Assembly: GCF_900119845.1 (NCBI RefSeq)
Contig: NZ_FPKU01000002.1
Span: 206,055 to 270,054, forward strand
Length of the DNA: 64,000 bases
Source: Devosia enhydra
Lineage (GTDB): Bacteria; Pseudomonadota; Alphaproteobacteria; Rhizobiales; Devosiaceae
Reading direction: 5' to 3'
Below are positions 36,223-46,825 of the stretch, piece after piece; position 1 is the stretch's first letter, and each line of letters opens with the position of its first letter. Below the pieces are notes generated by a model that was not told the origin of the DNA, ran no database searches, and saw nothing but the letters and a program-made list of their open reading frames with translations. A program made the position numbers and the translations under genes.

Positions 36223-36259
36223 GATTGGAGATTAGTGTTTCAACTCGGGGGTGGGGCAC

Positions 36260-39200
36260 ATGAGTTCAGAGACAGTTACCAATAGTGCGTCGCTGGATTT
36301 CGCCGAGCGGCTGGCAATACATGCCGACATTGCGGCGAGCTTCACTTATGCATCTTACCAGAATGCAATTCCGGTCCTCCGCTCGATCCGGCTTGCCAAT
36401 GCGACCGGCGGTAACCTTCAAAACCTTACACTCGATCTGACCGCCGACCCTGCCTTCCTCCGGCCCAAGACCTGGACGGTTGACCGCCTGCTGCAAGGCG
36501 ACGAAATCTCCCTGAGCGACAGAAGGGTCGATCTCGATCCCGCCTATCTCGGCGGTCTCAATGAAGCCGAGCGCGGCCGCATTTCACTGGTCTTGAAGCG
36601 CGGCGCCGAAATTTTGGCTGAAGAGCGCGTGGATGTCCGCCTGCTTGCCCGCGACGAGTGGGGCGGCGTCCATGACATGGCGCAATTGCTGCCCGCTTTC
36701 GTCATGCCCAATGACCCGTCCAGCGCCGGCATTCTGCGTCAGGCCGCAGATCACCTCGCCGCACATGGACACAGTTCGGGCCTCGACGGCTATCAGAGCG
36801 GCAGCCCGCAGCGCGCCTTCCTCCTCACCGCAGCGATCTATTCCGCCATTACCGGCATGGGACTGCACTATGCCGAGCCGCCAACCAGCTTTGAACAGCG
36901 CGGCCAGAAGGTGCGCCGCCCTTCGACGATCGAAACCGAGCGGCTTGCGACCTGCCTCGACACCAGCCTGCTCTTCGCCGCGGCGCTGGAGGGCGCCGGG
37001 CTTTATCCAGTTGTCCTGCTGTTCAGGGATCACGCCGCCGTCGGCGTCTGGCTCACCAAGCGGACACTTTCGAGAAGCATCGAGCTCGACGCGATGGAGA
37101 TCCGAAAGGCACTGGCGTCGCGCGAACTGCTGGTTTTCGAGACCACCGGCGTCTCTCACCGCCCCGCCATGCCGCTCGATGCCGCCCAGCGCCTGCTCGA
37201 ACGCCGCCTCGACGGGGCCAATGCACAAGATTTCGTCGCCGCAATCGACGTCCACCGCGCCAGAAGTGGCGGCATCACCCCGCTGGCCTCGCACGAACCG
37301 CTGCGGCGCGCCACCAGCGATGACCTCACTCCCGTCAGTGCCCTGCCCCTGCCCGCTGCCCCCGATATCGGCACGGGCCCGGCCGAGATCGTCGAGATCA
37401 AGCCCACCACCGCAGCCGGCCGCATCGATCGCTGGCAGCGCAAGCTGCTCGACCTAACGCTTCGCAATCGCCTGCTCAATTTTGCCGAAGGCCGCAAGAC
37501 CATCCCCTTCCTCTGCGCCGATGCGGCCGCGCTTGAGGATATCCTCGCTGGCGGCACGGCCATCCGCCTTATTTCGCTGCCCGAGCAAAATCCGCTGGGC
37601 GAACGCGATCCCGCGCTCTACCGCGAAGTGCATGGCAAGGACCTTCAGCAGGGCTTTGCCGCCGAGGCCCTGAAACGCGGCGAACTGCCCTCGCCCCTCT
37701 CGGGCCGCGACCTCGATTCGCGCCTCATCGAACTGCACCGACAGTCCAGGAACGATTTAGCCGAGGGCGGAGCCAATACGCTGTTTCTTGCCGTCGGCTT
37801 TCTGCGCTGGAAGAAGAAGACCGATGCTACCCGCTTCTACCGAGCTCCGTTGCTGCTCGTGCCCGTAAAGCTCGAACGCCGCAGCGCCAGCTCGGCCTTT
37901 TCACTACGCTTTCACGAGGATGAGCCGCGCTTCAACGCCACGCTGCTACAATTCCTCGAAGGCGAGTTCGACCTCCGGCTGCCGCAGTTCAATGGCGAAC
38001 TGCCTATGGACGCCAATGGCGTCGACGTGCCGCGCCTCCTTACTGTGATGCGGCAGGCCGTACGCGATGTGCCCGGTATGGAAGTGGTGGACGAAACGGC
38101 GCTTTCCACTTTCTCCTTTGCCAAATTCCTGATGTGGAAGGATCTGGTCGAGCGCACCGAGGCCCTGCGTGAAAACCGCGTCGTTCGCCACCTGATCGAC
38201 ACGCCCGAACAGGCCTTCGCCGGCGCCGGCGAGCCCTTTGCCGGGGAAGCCAGCCTCGACAAGCGCCCGCCCGCCGATGTTGTCTCGCTGCTCCCCGCCG
38301 ATTCCTCGCAGACAGCGGCCAGCCTCGCCGCAGCCGAGGGGCGCGACTTCGTCATCATCGGCCCGCCCGGCACCGGCAAGAGCCAGACCATCGCCAATAT
38401 GATCGCCAATTGCCTGGCTACAGGCAAATCCGTTCTCTTCGTCGCCGAAAAGACCGCTGCGCTCGACGTGGTATATCGCCGCCTGCGCGAACATGGCCTT
38501 GGCGATCATTGCATCGAACTGCATTCCAGCAAGGCCGATCGCCGCAATTTCCTCGGCCAACTCAAGACCTCTTGGGAAAAGGGCACCAAGGCCAGCGACG
38601 ACGAGTGGGTGCGGGTCAACGAAGAGCTCCGCCTGCGCCGCGACGAGCTCAACCGCTATGTCACCGCCCTGCACAAGACCTATCGCAATGGCCTGACGCC
38701 CTATGCCGCCCTGGGCTTGGCGCTCCGTGGGCAGAGCCAGATCGCGCCCAAACTCGCATGGTCCCATCTCGATGCCCACGATCACCTGCAGCGTCAGGAT
38801 CTCGAACGTATGGCCGATGAAGTCGGCCTCGCCTTCCGCTCGATCGAGACACGCCCGGCGCTGCATCTGGTCGACCATGCCGAGTGGACCTCTGCCTGGC
38901 AGGCCGATCTCCTCGCCCGGGCCAGTGACCTCGGCGCCGCCAGCGATATCCTCGCCTCCAGCCTTGGTGCATTTCTCGGCGCCATCGGTTTCCAGCCGCG
39001 CTCCGATGCGCCTCTGGCTGACATTGCCGTGCTCGGGGAGATTGCCCATGTGCTGATCGACAGCACCGGCTACGACCTCACCCTCTTCCTAGATCCCGAT
39101 CTCAATAATCTCCCCAAGGCCCTCGCCGCGCTCGAAGCCGACATCGCCGCCTACGCCGCTGCCCATGCTCTTCTCTCCGCTAACTACGACAACGCGGCAG

Positions 39201-42200
39201 TCCAGCGTGCCGACCTCGACACCATCGATGCGCAATGGCGAGAAGCGCAGGCTGCCTTCTGGCCCAAGGCCCAGCTCGACAAGCGCAAGGCTCAGAAACT
39301 GCTCCAGACGTTTGTCGAAAGCGGCACGGCCGATCCCGATACCGACCTGCCGGGTCTCCTGGCCATGCAGGCCAGGGCCCGCGCCATCGCAGCCAACCCG
39401 CTCGCCACCAAGCCCATCGGCTTTGCCGGGCTCGATACCGACACCAAACAGGTCGCCCATCTGTTGACCCTTGCCGGCCGGATGCGCCGTGTGCTCTCGC
39501 CCTTTGCCAGCGACGGCGAAGCCGTACGCACCATGATCCGTGCGCTCGACCAGACGCTCCGCTCCGGCGCCGAGGATCAGGCGCGGCAGACCGCGCGGCG
39601 CCTTGTCGTCTCACGCGCGGGCTTCGACACAGCCCTCGCGGCCTTTTCCGCCAGTGCCGGCAGCACTCCTTCGCTGAGCGGCCCCACCCCGCTGGGCGAT
39701 CTGCAGGGCCTTCTCACCGAGCTGCCGCAGGTCGCACATCTGCTGCGCGACTGGACCAGTTGGTGCCGCTCGCGCCAGCAGGCCATCCAGCATGGCCTCG
39801 GGCCACTGGTCACCGATCTTGAAGCCGGCATGATCCAGCCCGACCAGGCCGCCACAGCCTTCAAGCTAGCCTATGCCCGTTGGTGGGCGCCGCTGGTGCT
39901 CGACACCGATCCGGTGTTGCGCGATTTCCGCCGTTTCCAGCACGAGCATGCCATCGCCGATTTCCGAGAGATCGACGACATAGTGCGCGCCCAGGCCACC
40001 CAGCGTGTGCTCCGTGCCATCACCCATGGCTTGCCAGCCATCCAGTCTGTGCCTCGCAATTCCGAACTCGGGTTGCTGCGCCACCAGATGGAACTGCAGC
40101 GCCCCAGCCGCTCGATCCGCGAGATGATCGGCGCCATGCCGGAAAATTTCGGCAAGCTGGCGCCCTGCATACTGATGTCCCCACTCTCCATCGCCCAATA
40201 TCTGCCGCCCAATCAGTCGCTGTTCGACGTTGTCATTTTCGACGAAGCCTCGCAGATCACCACCTGGGATGCGGTCGGCGCCATTGCCCGCGCTCGCCAG
40301 ACCATTGTCGTCGGCGACCCAAAACAGCTGCCGCCCACCAATTTCTTCGGCCGCAACGAGGAAGATGAAGAGGTCGCCGAGCACGAAAAGGACCTGGAAA
40401 GCATTCTCGACGAGGTGAAGGCTTCAGGCATTCCGGTGCGCGACCTGCGCTGGCACTATCGCAGCCGTAATGAATCGCTGATCGCCTTTTCGAACCACCA
40501 TTACTATCAGAACCGCCTCGTCACCTTCCCCTCGCCCCACGTGGAAGACCGCGCGGTGCAGCTGCACAGGGTTGCCGGCACCTATGATCGCGGCAAAAGC
40601 CGCTCCAATCGCATCGAAGGCCAGGCCATTGTCGACGAGGCCGTTGGCCGGCTGCGCGCCTCGCTGGCGCTGCCCGAAGGGGAGCGCCCGACGCTGGGCG
40701 TCATCACCTTCAACGCCCAGCAGCAATCGCTGATCCAGGACTTGTTCGACGCCGCCCGGCGCGACCAGCCCGAGCTCGAATGGTTCTTCGCCGAAGATCG
40801 CATCGAACCGGTTATCGTCAAGAACCTCGAAAACGTGCAGGGCGACGAGCGCGACGTGATCCTCTTTTCGATCACCTTCTCCGAGGATGCTGCCGGAAAG
40901 CGCAGCATGGATTTCGGTGCCCTCAATCGCGACGGCGGCGAGCGCCGCCTCAATGTCGCCGTCACCCGCGCCCGCCAAGAACTGCTGGTCTTTTCCGGCT
41001 TCACCGCCGACCAGATCGACGTCAATCGCACCAAAGCGCTGGGTGTCAGGCACCTCAAAGCCTTCCTCGACTTTGCCGAGCGCGGCGCTATTGCCCTGCC
41101 GGCACAGGACAAAGGCTCGGTCGGGGCGCTGGAATCGCCTTTCGAGGAGGCCGTTGCCGCTCAGCTCGAAGCCCGCGGCTGGGAGATCGTGCCGCAGGTC
41201 GGCATTTCGGGCTTCCGTGTCGATATGGGCATTCGCGATCCCGATCGGTCCGGCACCTATCTCGCCGGCGTCGAATGCGACGGCGCCACCTACCATAGCT
41301 CCGCCACGGCGCGGGACCGCGACAAGGTGCGCGAGCAGGTGCTGCGCGGCCTGGGCTGGACCATTTTGCGCGTCTGGTCGACCGACTGGTGGTTTGACCC
41401 CGCTGGCGCCATTAAGCGCCTCCACACCGCACTGACCGAGCAGCTAGAAACCGTGCGCGCAAAGCGCGCCGAGACAGAGGCGGCGGACGCAGAAGCGGCC
41501 TCCACCCGCCATTGGGACATGGGCGAGGAGGTCGAAGCCGCAACCGAAACCGGCCTCAGCGAAGAGGCCGCACCGGCCTATATCATGCCCGAAGATGTGC
41601 TGCCGGAGGTTCCATCGGACCTGCCACCAATGGCGGCGCCCGAACCCATGCGGCTGATGGAAGCGGCGACGCCGGTCCAGCCGCCGGCCCCGGTGATCGC
41701 GCCCTCAGTGTCGCCGCCAAGTCCTGAGGTTGCGCGGTACCATATCACGGACCTCTCCGCTTTTCCCGCCAATCCCGACCGCTTCTACGAGTTCGACTAT
41801 CGCGGCACGCTCAAATCCATGGTCGATGCGGTGATCGCGCAGGAAGCCCCACTGCGGGACGATGTCCTCGCTCAGCGCATTGCCCGCGCCCATGGCTGGC
41901 AGCGCACCGGCCAGCGCATCCGGGCGAGGATCGACATCTATCTGCGCGACGTTGACCGCACCGAGGAGAGCAGCGGCACCTTTCTGTGGCGGAAGGACAG
42001 TGTCACACCGCTCCTCGACTACCGCCCCCATGCCAACGAAGAATCCCGGCGCGGCATCGGCGACATTGCCATCGCCGAACTGGCATCGGTAGTCATTGCC
42101 CATCCCGATCTGTTCGACCAGCGCGATCCCGCGTCCGATTTAGCCCGTCTCCTCGGCGTCGAGCGCCTCGCGGCCAGTTCGCGCACAAGGCTCGACGAGG

Positions 42201-42235
42201 CTATCGCGCGCGCCCGCCAATCTATGCACAATTGA
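36260..42235 (+). CDS. DUF4011-helicase-Vsr-DUF3320 protein, candidate defence helicase
   Basis: This is a single protein of about 1991 residues. Order: N-terminal region 1-385; DUF4011 from about 387 (WQRKLLDLTLRNRLLNFAEG); superfamily 1 helicase with Walker A GPPGTGKS 701-708, Walker B FDEAS near 1328, GDPKQLPPTNFF from 1352 and NVAVTRAR 1565-1572. A Vsr/MTES_1575-type nuclease follows with E1629, D1655 and E1672-C-D1674, then DUF3320 from about 1830. Long insertions separate helicase motifs. The architecture matches one reported as anti-phage (hhe, as I recall). Helicase and nuclease key residues are intact. GTG 36251 is in frame, but ATG 36260 has a G-rich site upstream. Confidence 0.9.
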   Translation: MSSETVTNSASLDFAERLAIHADIAASFTYASYQNAIPVLRSIRLANATGGNLQNLTLDLTADPAFLRPKTWTVDRLLQGDEISLSDRRVDLDPAYLGGLNEAERGRISLVLKRGAEILAEERVDVRLLARDEWGGVHDMAQLLPAFVMPNDPSSAGILRQAADHLAAHGHSSGLDGYQSGSPQRAFLLTAAIYSAITGMGLHYAEPPTSFEQRGQKVRRPSTIETERLATCLDTSLLFAAALEGAGLYPVVLLFRDHAAVGVWLTKRTLSRSIELDAMEIRKALASRELLVFETTGVSHRPAMPLDAAQRLLERRLDGANAQDFVAAIDVHRARSGGITPLASHEPLRRATSDDLTPVSALPLPAAPDIGTGPAEIVEIKPTTAAGRIDRWQRKLLDLTLRNRLLNFAEGRKTIPFLCADAAALEDILAGGTAIRLISLPEQNPLGERDPALYREVHGKDLQQGFAAEALKRGELPSPLSGRDLDSRLIELHRQSRNDLAEGGANTLFLAVGFLRWKKKTDATRFYRAPLLLVPVKLERRSASSAFSLRFHEDEPRFNATLLQFLEGEFDLRLPQFNGELPMDANGVDVPRLLTVMRQAVRDVPGMEVVDETALSTFSFAKFLMWKDLVERTEALRENRVVRHLIDTPEQAFAGAGEPFAGEASLDKRPPADVVSLLPADSSQTAASLAAAEGRDFVIIGPPGTGKSQTIANMIANCLATGKSVLFVAEKTAALDVVYRRLREHGLGDHCIELHSSKADRRNFLGQLKTSWEKGTKASDDEWVRVNEELRLRRDELNRYVTALHKTYRNGLTPYAALGLALRGQSQIAPKLAWSHLDAHDHLQRQDLERMADEVGLAFRSIETRPALHLVDHAEWTSAWQADLLARASDLGAASDILASSLGAFLGAIGFQPRSDAPLADIAVLGEIAHVLIDSTGYDLTLFLDPDLNNLPKALAALEADIAAYAAAHALLSANYDNAAVQRADLDTIDAQWREAQAAFWPKAQLDKRKAQKLLQTFVESGTADPDTDLPGLLAMQARARAIAANPLATKPIGFAGLDTDTKQVAHLLTLAGRMRRVLSPFASDGEAVRTMIRALDQTLRSGAEDQARQTARRLVVSRAGFDTALAAFSASAGSTPSLSGPTPLGDLQGLLTELPQVAHLLRDWTSWCRSRQQAIQHGLGPLVTDLEAGMIQPDQAATAFKLAYARWWAPLVLDTDPVLRDFRRFQHEHAIADFREIDDIVRAQATQRVLRAITHGLPAIQSVPRNSELGLLRHQMELQRPSRSIREMIGAMPENFGKLAPCILMSPLSIAQYLPPNQSLFDVVIFDEASQITTWDAVGAIARARQTIVVGDPKQLPPTNFFGRNEEDEEVAEHEKDLESILDEVKASGIPVRDLRWHYRSRNESLIAFSNHHYYQNRLVTFPSPHVEDRAVQLHRVAGTYDRGKSRSNRIEGQAIVDEAVGRLRASLALPEGERPTLGVITFNAQQQSLIQDLFDAARRDQPELEWFFAEDRIEPVIVKNLENVQGDERDVILFSITFSEDAAGKRSMDFGALNRDGGERRLNVAVTRARQELLVFSGFTADQIDVNRTKALGVRHLKAFLDFAERGAIALPAQDKGSVGALESPFEEAVAAQLEARGWEIVPQVGISGFRVDMGIRDPDRSGTYLAGVECDGATYHSSATARDRDKVREQVLRGLGWTILRVWSTDWWFDPAGAIKRLHTALTEQLETVRAKRAETEAADAEAASTRHWDMGEEVEAATETGLSEEAAPAYIMPEDVLPEVPSDLPPMAAPEPMRLMEAATPVQPPAPVIAPSVSPPSPEVARYHITDLSAFPANPDRFYEFDYRGTLKSMVDAVIAQEAPLRDDVLAQRIARAHGWQRTGQRIRARIDIYLRDVDRTEESSGTFLWRKDSVTPLLDYRPHANEESRRGIGDIAIAELASVVIAHPDLFDQRDPASDLARLLGVERLAASSRTRLDEAIARARQSMHN

Positions 42236-42240
42236 AGATC

Positions 42241-43365
42241 ATGTTTCGCTTCATTCATTCCTCCGATCTGCATATCGGCAAACGCTTCGGCAATTTCCCG
42301 GAAGACCTGCGCGGCCGCCTGCGCGAGGCGCGTCATGGCGCCCTCGTCCGCCTTGCCCAGCAGGCCCGCGCCCATGGCGCCGGCACCGTGCTTTTGGCCG
42401 GCGACACCTTCGACACCGAAACGCCGACCCCGCAAATGCTGCATCACGCCATGCAGGAGATGCGGCAGGCGGAGGACCTGACCTGGGTCATCCTGCCCGG
42501 CAACCACGATTCCCTCCTGGCCGACGAACTCTGGCAGCGCGCTCGCGCCATCCTACCGCCCAATGTGATCCTGGCGCTGGAGCCAAAGCCGGTCGAGCTG
42601 GCCGCCAATGTCGTGCTGCTGCCCGCGCCCTGCACCACGCGTCGTCCCGGACGCGATCTCACCGACTGGATGACCGGCGCCACAACGCCCGAGGGCAGTT
42701 TGAGGCTGGCGCTCGCCCATGGCCCGGTGCTCGATTTTTCCGAGGACGGCGCCAAGGGCGATGTCATCGCGCCCAATCGGGCGGCATTGGCCGGTCTCGA
42801 CTATCTGGCGCTAGGCGATTGGCACGGCCAGATGCGCCTTAATGAGCGCAGTTTTTACAGCGGCGCGCCCGAGCCGGATCGCTTCAAACATGCCCGGCCC
42901 GGCGAAGCGCTTCTGGTGTCCATCGCCGCCTCTGGCGCGGTGCCCGAAGTGTCTGCCGTCCCCACGGCCAGTTTCGCCTGGCAAACAAAGCCGCTCGAAC
43001 TGCTGGGCGATGACGATGGCCTTGCAGCGCTCGACGCCCTTCTGCCACCGGCCGGCGATCGTCGCCAGACCCTGTTGCGCCTCAGCCTTTCAGGCCATGC
43101 CCGCATCGCCACGCGCACGGCACTGGCAGCGATGACCGAGGCCCTCACCCCCGAATTCGCCCATTTCGAAGTCGATGACGCAGCTTTGCTGACAGCCTGC
43201 GAGGCCAGCGACCTTGAACGCATCGATCATGCCGGGGCGCTTCGTCTCGCCGCCGAGGCCCTGCTGGCCGAAGGCGATGACGCTACCCGGTCGGCCGAAG
43301 ATCGCGCCGTGGCCCAGGCGGCGCTCATGCGCCTCTTCACCTATTGCGCGGAGATCGACGCATGA
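42241..43365 (+). CDS. Mre11/SbcD-like metallophosphoesterase nuclease
   Basis: The 374-residue product has all metal-binding motifs of the calcineurin-like nuclease fold: SSDLHIGKRFG, LLAGDTFDTET, ILPGNHDSLL, LALAHGPVLD and LALGDWHGQM. It resembles YhaO/SbcD DNA repair exonucleases. It starts 5 bases after the helicase stop and overlaps the ATPase start by ATGA, which ties the three genes together. In SbcCD-type complexes this subunit cuts DNA under control of the ATPase partner, here broken. Confidence 0.9.
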   Translation: MFRFIHSSDLHIGKRFGNFPEDLRGRLREARHGALVRLAQQARAHGAGTVLLAGDTFDTETPTPQMLHHAMQEMRQAEDLTWVILPGNHDSLLADELWQRARAILPPNVILALEPKPVELAANVVLLPAPCTTRRPGRDLTDWMTGATTPEGSLRLALAHGPVLDFSEDGAKGDVIAPNRAALAGLDYLALGDWHGQMRLNERSFYSGAPEPDRFKHARPGEALLVSIAASGAVPEVSAVPTASFAWQTKPLELLGDDDGLAALDALLPPAGDRRQTLLRLSLSGHARIATRTALAAMTEALTPEFAHFEVDDAALLTACEASDLERIDHAGALRLAAEALLAEGDDATRSAEDRAVAQAALMRLFTYCAEIDA

Positions 43366-45655
43366 AGCTCCGCGCCCTACGCCTCCACAATGTGAAGCGC
43401 TTCGCCGGTCGCGGCGTCGCAATCGAGAACATCGGCGACGGCGTCCGCCAATGAGTTCGGCAAGTCGACCTCCTTCGAGGCGCTGCACGCCCTGTTCTTC
43501 CAGCCCCATACCGGCACGCCGGGCAGCGTGCAGATGCTGCGCCCCTATGCGGGCGGCAATCCGCTGGTCGAGGCCGATATCGAAACCGAGGACGGCGCCT
43601 TTCGGCTCACCAAGCAATTTTACAGCGGCCGCCAGGCGCGCGTGACGGAGCTCCGTAGCGGCCGCCTCGTCGCCCAATCGGACGAAGCGGAAAAATTCAT
43701 CGCCGATCTGACGCGCGGCGGCGCAGGCGGACCATCAGGCCTGCTCTGGGTGCGACAAGGCCTTACGGGCCTCGAAAAGCGCAGCAAGTCGGACGAGGAA
43801 AGCGATCGCCGCGTGCGCGAAACCCTGCTCTCCTCGGTGCAAGGCGAGGTCGAAGCGCTCACCGGCGGACGCCGCATGGCCGAAATTCTTGCCGCCTGCG
43901 AGGAAGCGCTTGCGCGCTTCGTCACAGCGGGCATGAAGCCAAAGGCTGGCGGTCCCTATCGCGAGGCGCTGGACGACTGCGAAGATTTGGAGGCACGCGA
44001 AAAGCAACTGGCCGCCGACTTCACCCTGCTGCGCGACGCTCTGGATCGTCGCCGCGCCGCCACGCGTCGACTGGCCGAGATCGAGGGCGCCAGACGAAGT
44101 GGCCGCGCGCGCAGAGGCCATTGCCACGGCCGAAGCCGCCTATCGCACCGCGCAATCGCATAGCGACGCCCTGCGCGCTGCCGAAGCCGATCTGGCTTTG
44201 GCGGAGGAGCAATATCGCACCGCCGCAGCAGCCCTCGGGAATTATGAAAATGCCCTCGCTCGCGCCAGCGTGGTCGAGCGGCAGTCCGGCCTCGCCATCC
44301 AGCGCCTGCAGCAGGCCGAGGCGCGTCACAATGAGGCGCTGGCGGAAAACGACCGCCTGCAGGCTGCCATGCAGGCGGCCGAAGCCGACGAGCGCACGGC
44401 GCGCGAGAACAAGTCCATGCTCGATGCCGCCGAGGCTGCCCGCGACGCCGCCGAGCGCTACGCCGTGGCAAGCGATCTGCTCGACCAGGCCGTGGCCATC
44501 CGCACCCGGATCGAGACCGGCGAAGCCCTGCTGGCCACCCTGCAGGTGTCGGAAAAAGCGATCGAGCAGTTGGAGGCTCTGGACATCGAGCTGGCGCGTC
44601 TCCACGCGCTGCAGTCGACCGCCCTGCCCAGCCTGCGCATGGCCTATGCCAATCCTGCCGATCCCCAGATTTCCCTTGCAGGCAAGGCGCTGACGCATGA
44701 CAGCGACCAGGTTTTCAGCGGCACGATCGAACTCGACATCGGCCATCTCGGCCGCCTGACCATTCGCAGCCAGCACGTGGACGACGCGGCCGAGGCCATT
44801 ACGCTGACAAAAGGCAAGATCCGTTCATTGCTCGCTGGTACTGGCGTCGGCAGCCTCGCCGCTGCCCGCCAGCGCCAGGCCAAGGCGCGTGAAAAGGCCA
44901 ATGAACTGGTCCTCGAGCGCCAGATGCTCAAGCAGACCGCGCCCGAGGGTGTGGAAACCCTGCGGGAAACCGTCACTCGTCTCGATGCCCTGCGCGGCGA
45001 CGCCCTCGAATTCAAATTCGACGCCAGCGCCATCATCGAGGGGTTGCGCCTCGCCGAAGCCCGGATCACCGCAAGCCGCAACGAAGCGCGCCAGGTGCTG
45101 CCGCTGGTCGAATCCACCCGCAAGGGTCTGGTTGATGCCCACGCCGCCCAGGCCGAAACGCATGGCGAATTGCGGGCTCTGGAAACCATCCTCGGCCCCG
45201 CCGACCAGCGCCAGTCGAAGCACCAGGCGCTCGCCGGCGCGGCCCATGCCAGCCGCGACCGCCGCGATGCCTCGGAAGCGTCGGTAGAGCCGCTGCGCGC
45301 CACCATCCAGGATCTGGCGGCGACCGAGCTGACCCTCAAACGCGTCCGCGCCGTCGCCCAGGCCGCCGATCAGGAGATCAAGCTCCACAGCCAGGAACTT
45401 GCCGATCTCAACGGCCAGATCCGCGTCCAGGCCAATAATGCTGTGGAGGAGACTTGGCTCGAAACCCAGGACATGCTCGCCGCTGCCCGGCAAAAGGCCC
45501 GGCGCTACGAGATCGAAGTCAAGACGCTCGACCGGCTCAGGCAGGCCTTAACCACCGCCCGCTCCTCCGCCCGCGATCTCTATTTGAAGCCCGTCATCAC
45601 CGAGCTTCGCCCGCTCATCGGCCTGTTGTTTGACGACATCACCGTTGCCTTCTGA
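43362..45655 (+). pseudogene. SbcC/SMC-like ATPase, frameshifted and truncated
   Basis: The reading starts MKLRALRLHNVKRFAGRGVA and stops at TGA 43452 just where the Walker A loop should begin. Another frame resumes with ANEFGKSTSFEALHALFF, so roughly 11 bases are lost there. A second shift, one extra base near 44088, moves the frame again before DEVAARAEAIATAEAA. Long heptad-rich coiled-coil follows. The product then ends at GLLFDDITVAF without the C-terminal signature (LSGG) and Walker B half. No fragment of that half is seen downstream. In the original it would have been the ATPase partner of the SbcD-like nuclease. Confidence 0.85.
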
Positions 45656-46042
45656 TCTACGTCAACGGGCCAAATATCTAACGAATAAAAGGAAAGGCGA
45701 CAGACTGAGATTGGGCGAGACGGGAACCTGGCAGCCTCTCTCTCCGCCATCCCTTTTCAGAACCTGCTGGTCTTTCTAAGGTTCTGACGTTTCCATGAGT
45801 TCTGGCGGCTCTGGTGGTGCACAACGGTGGTACTCATGGGCCCACGAATGTCCTCGCCTTGAAAGCATCCAAAGACCGGCGCCTCAGGCGCGGGCGGAAA
45901 GCGTAAGCCTCCGCTCTGCGTCATCCGCTTGGACACAAAGTGTGCTCCAGTCTGCCAAAGCGCTGAAGCCAGAGAATTATCGACAGAATTGGCCGATGTG
46001 TGGTTTGATCGAGAGGCGATAGCTCATTCGATTGCGTGACCC
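45656..46042. other. intergenic stretch after truncated ATPase gene
   Basis: No gene or leftover ATPase sequence is recognised. CAGAACC (45758-45764) and GGTTCTG (45780-45786) form an inverted pair. This stretch likely covers the deletion junction that removed the ATPase C-terminus, and the promoter of the GntR gene. Confidence 0.4.
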
Positions 46043-46825
46043 ATGTCATCTTCCGACACTCTCATGCCGACCAAGGCCCCCAAGGTGTCGAGCAAGGCCA
46101 CGACCACCACGATGGTCTATGACAAGATCCGCGCCGACATTCTCGCGGGCCGGCTCGAACCTGGTGCCAAAGTGCGCATCGAACAGCTCGGGCAGACCTA
46201 TGCCACCTCGCAGAGCCCGATCCGCGAGGCCCTGAACCGGCTGGCGTCGGAGGGGCTGGTTCATCGGGAAGAGCAGCGGGGGTTCTTCATCACCCCCGTC
46301 AGCGCCGAAATCCTGCGCGATCTGGTCGACACCCGCTGCTGGGTCGAGGAGCGCGCGCTGCGCCAGTCGATCGCAAATCGCACGCCGGAATGGGAAGAGG
46401 GTCTGATCGTGGCGCTGCACTGGCTGTCGCGCTTCCCGCGCTACCTCAACCCGGAGCACACGCTGCTCAATCCGGAATGGGAAAAGCGGCACCGGATCTT
46501 CCATCAGTCACTGATCAGCGCCTGCGGCTCGCCGATCCTCTTGCAGCTCTGCCAGGATCTGCGCGACCGGTCCGATCGCTACCGGATCATTGCGGAGACT
46601 GCCCAGCCCGTGGTGCTCGAAAGTCGGCCCGACGATCACCGTGCCATTGCGGATGCAGCGCTCGAAGGCAATGCCGATCTGGCGGTCGATCAACTCGTGC
46701 GCCACTATCATCGCACGCTCGAGCTGATCGAGAGTCATTTCCTGGCCCCGCTCAGCGACGCCAGAAAACCACCTTCCGCTCGATCCAGCCCACGAGCACG
46801 AAAAGCGTCAGCCCGAAAAGGCTGA
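46043..46825 (+). CDS. GntR family regulator, FCD type
   Basis: The 260-residue product has the winged helix TMVYDKIRADILAGRLEPGA, then IREALNRLASEGLVHREEQR. The helical FCD ligand domain has metal-site residues around RHRIFHQSLIS, RPDDHRAIADAAL and VRHYHRTLELI. No ribosome binding site precedes 46043, so the start could be the in-frame ATG at 46064. Its last 74 bases overlap the convergent permease gene. It probably controls that importer and the FAH-family gene. Confidence 0.9.
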   Translation: MSSSDTLMPTKAPKVSSKATTTTMVYDKIRADILAGRLEPGAKVRIEQLGQTYATSQSPIREALNRLASEGLVHREEQRGFFITPVSAEILRDLVDTRCWVEERALRQSIANRTPEWEEGLIVALHWLSRFPRYLNPEHTLLNPEWEKRHRIFHQSLISACGSPILLQLCQDLRDRSDRYRIIAETAQPVVLESRPDDHRAIADAALEGNADLAVDQLVRHYHRTLELIESHFLAPLSDARKPPSARSSPRARKASARKG

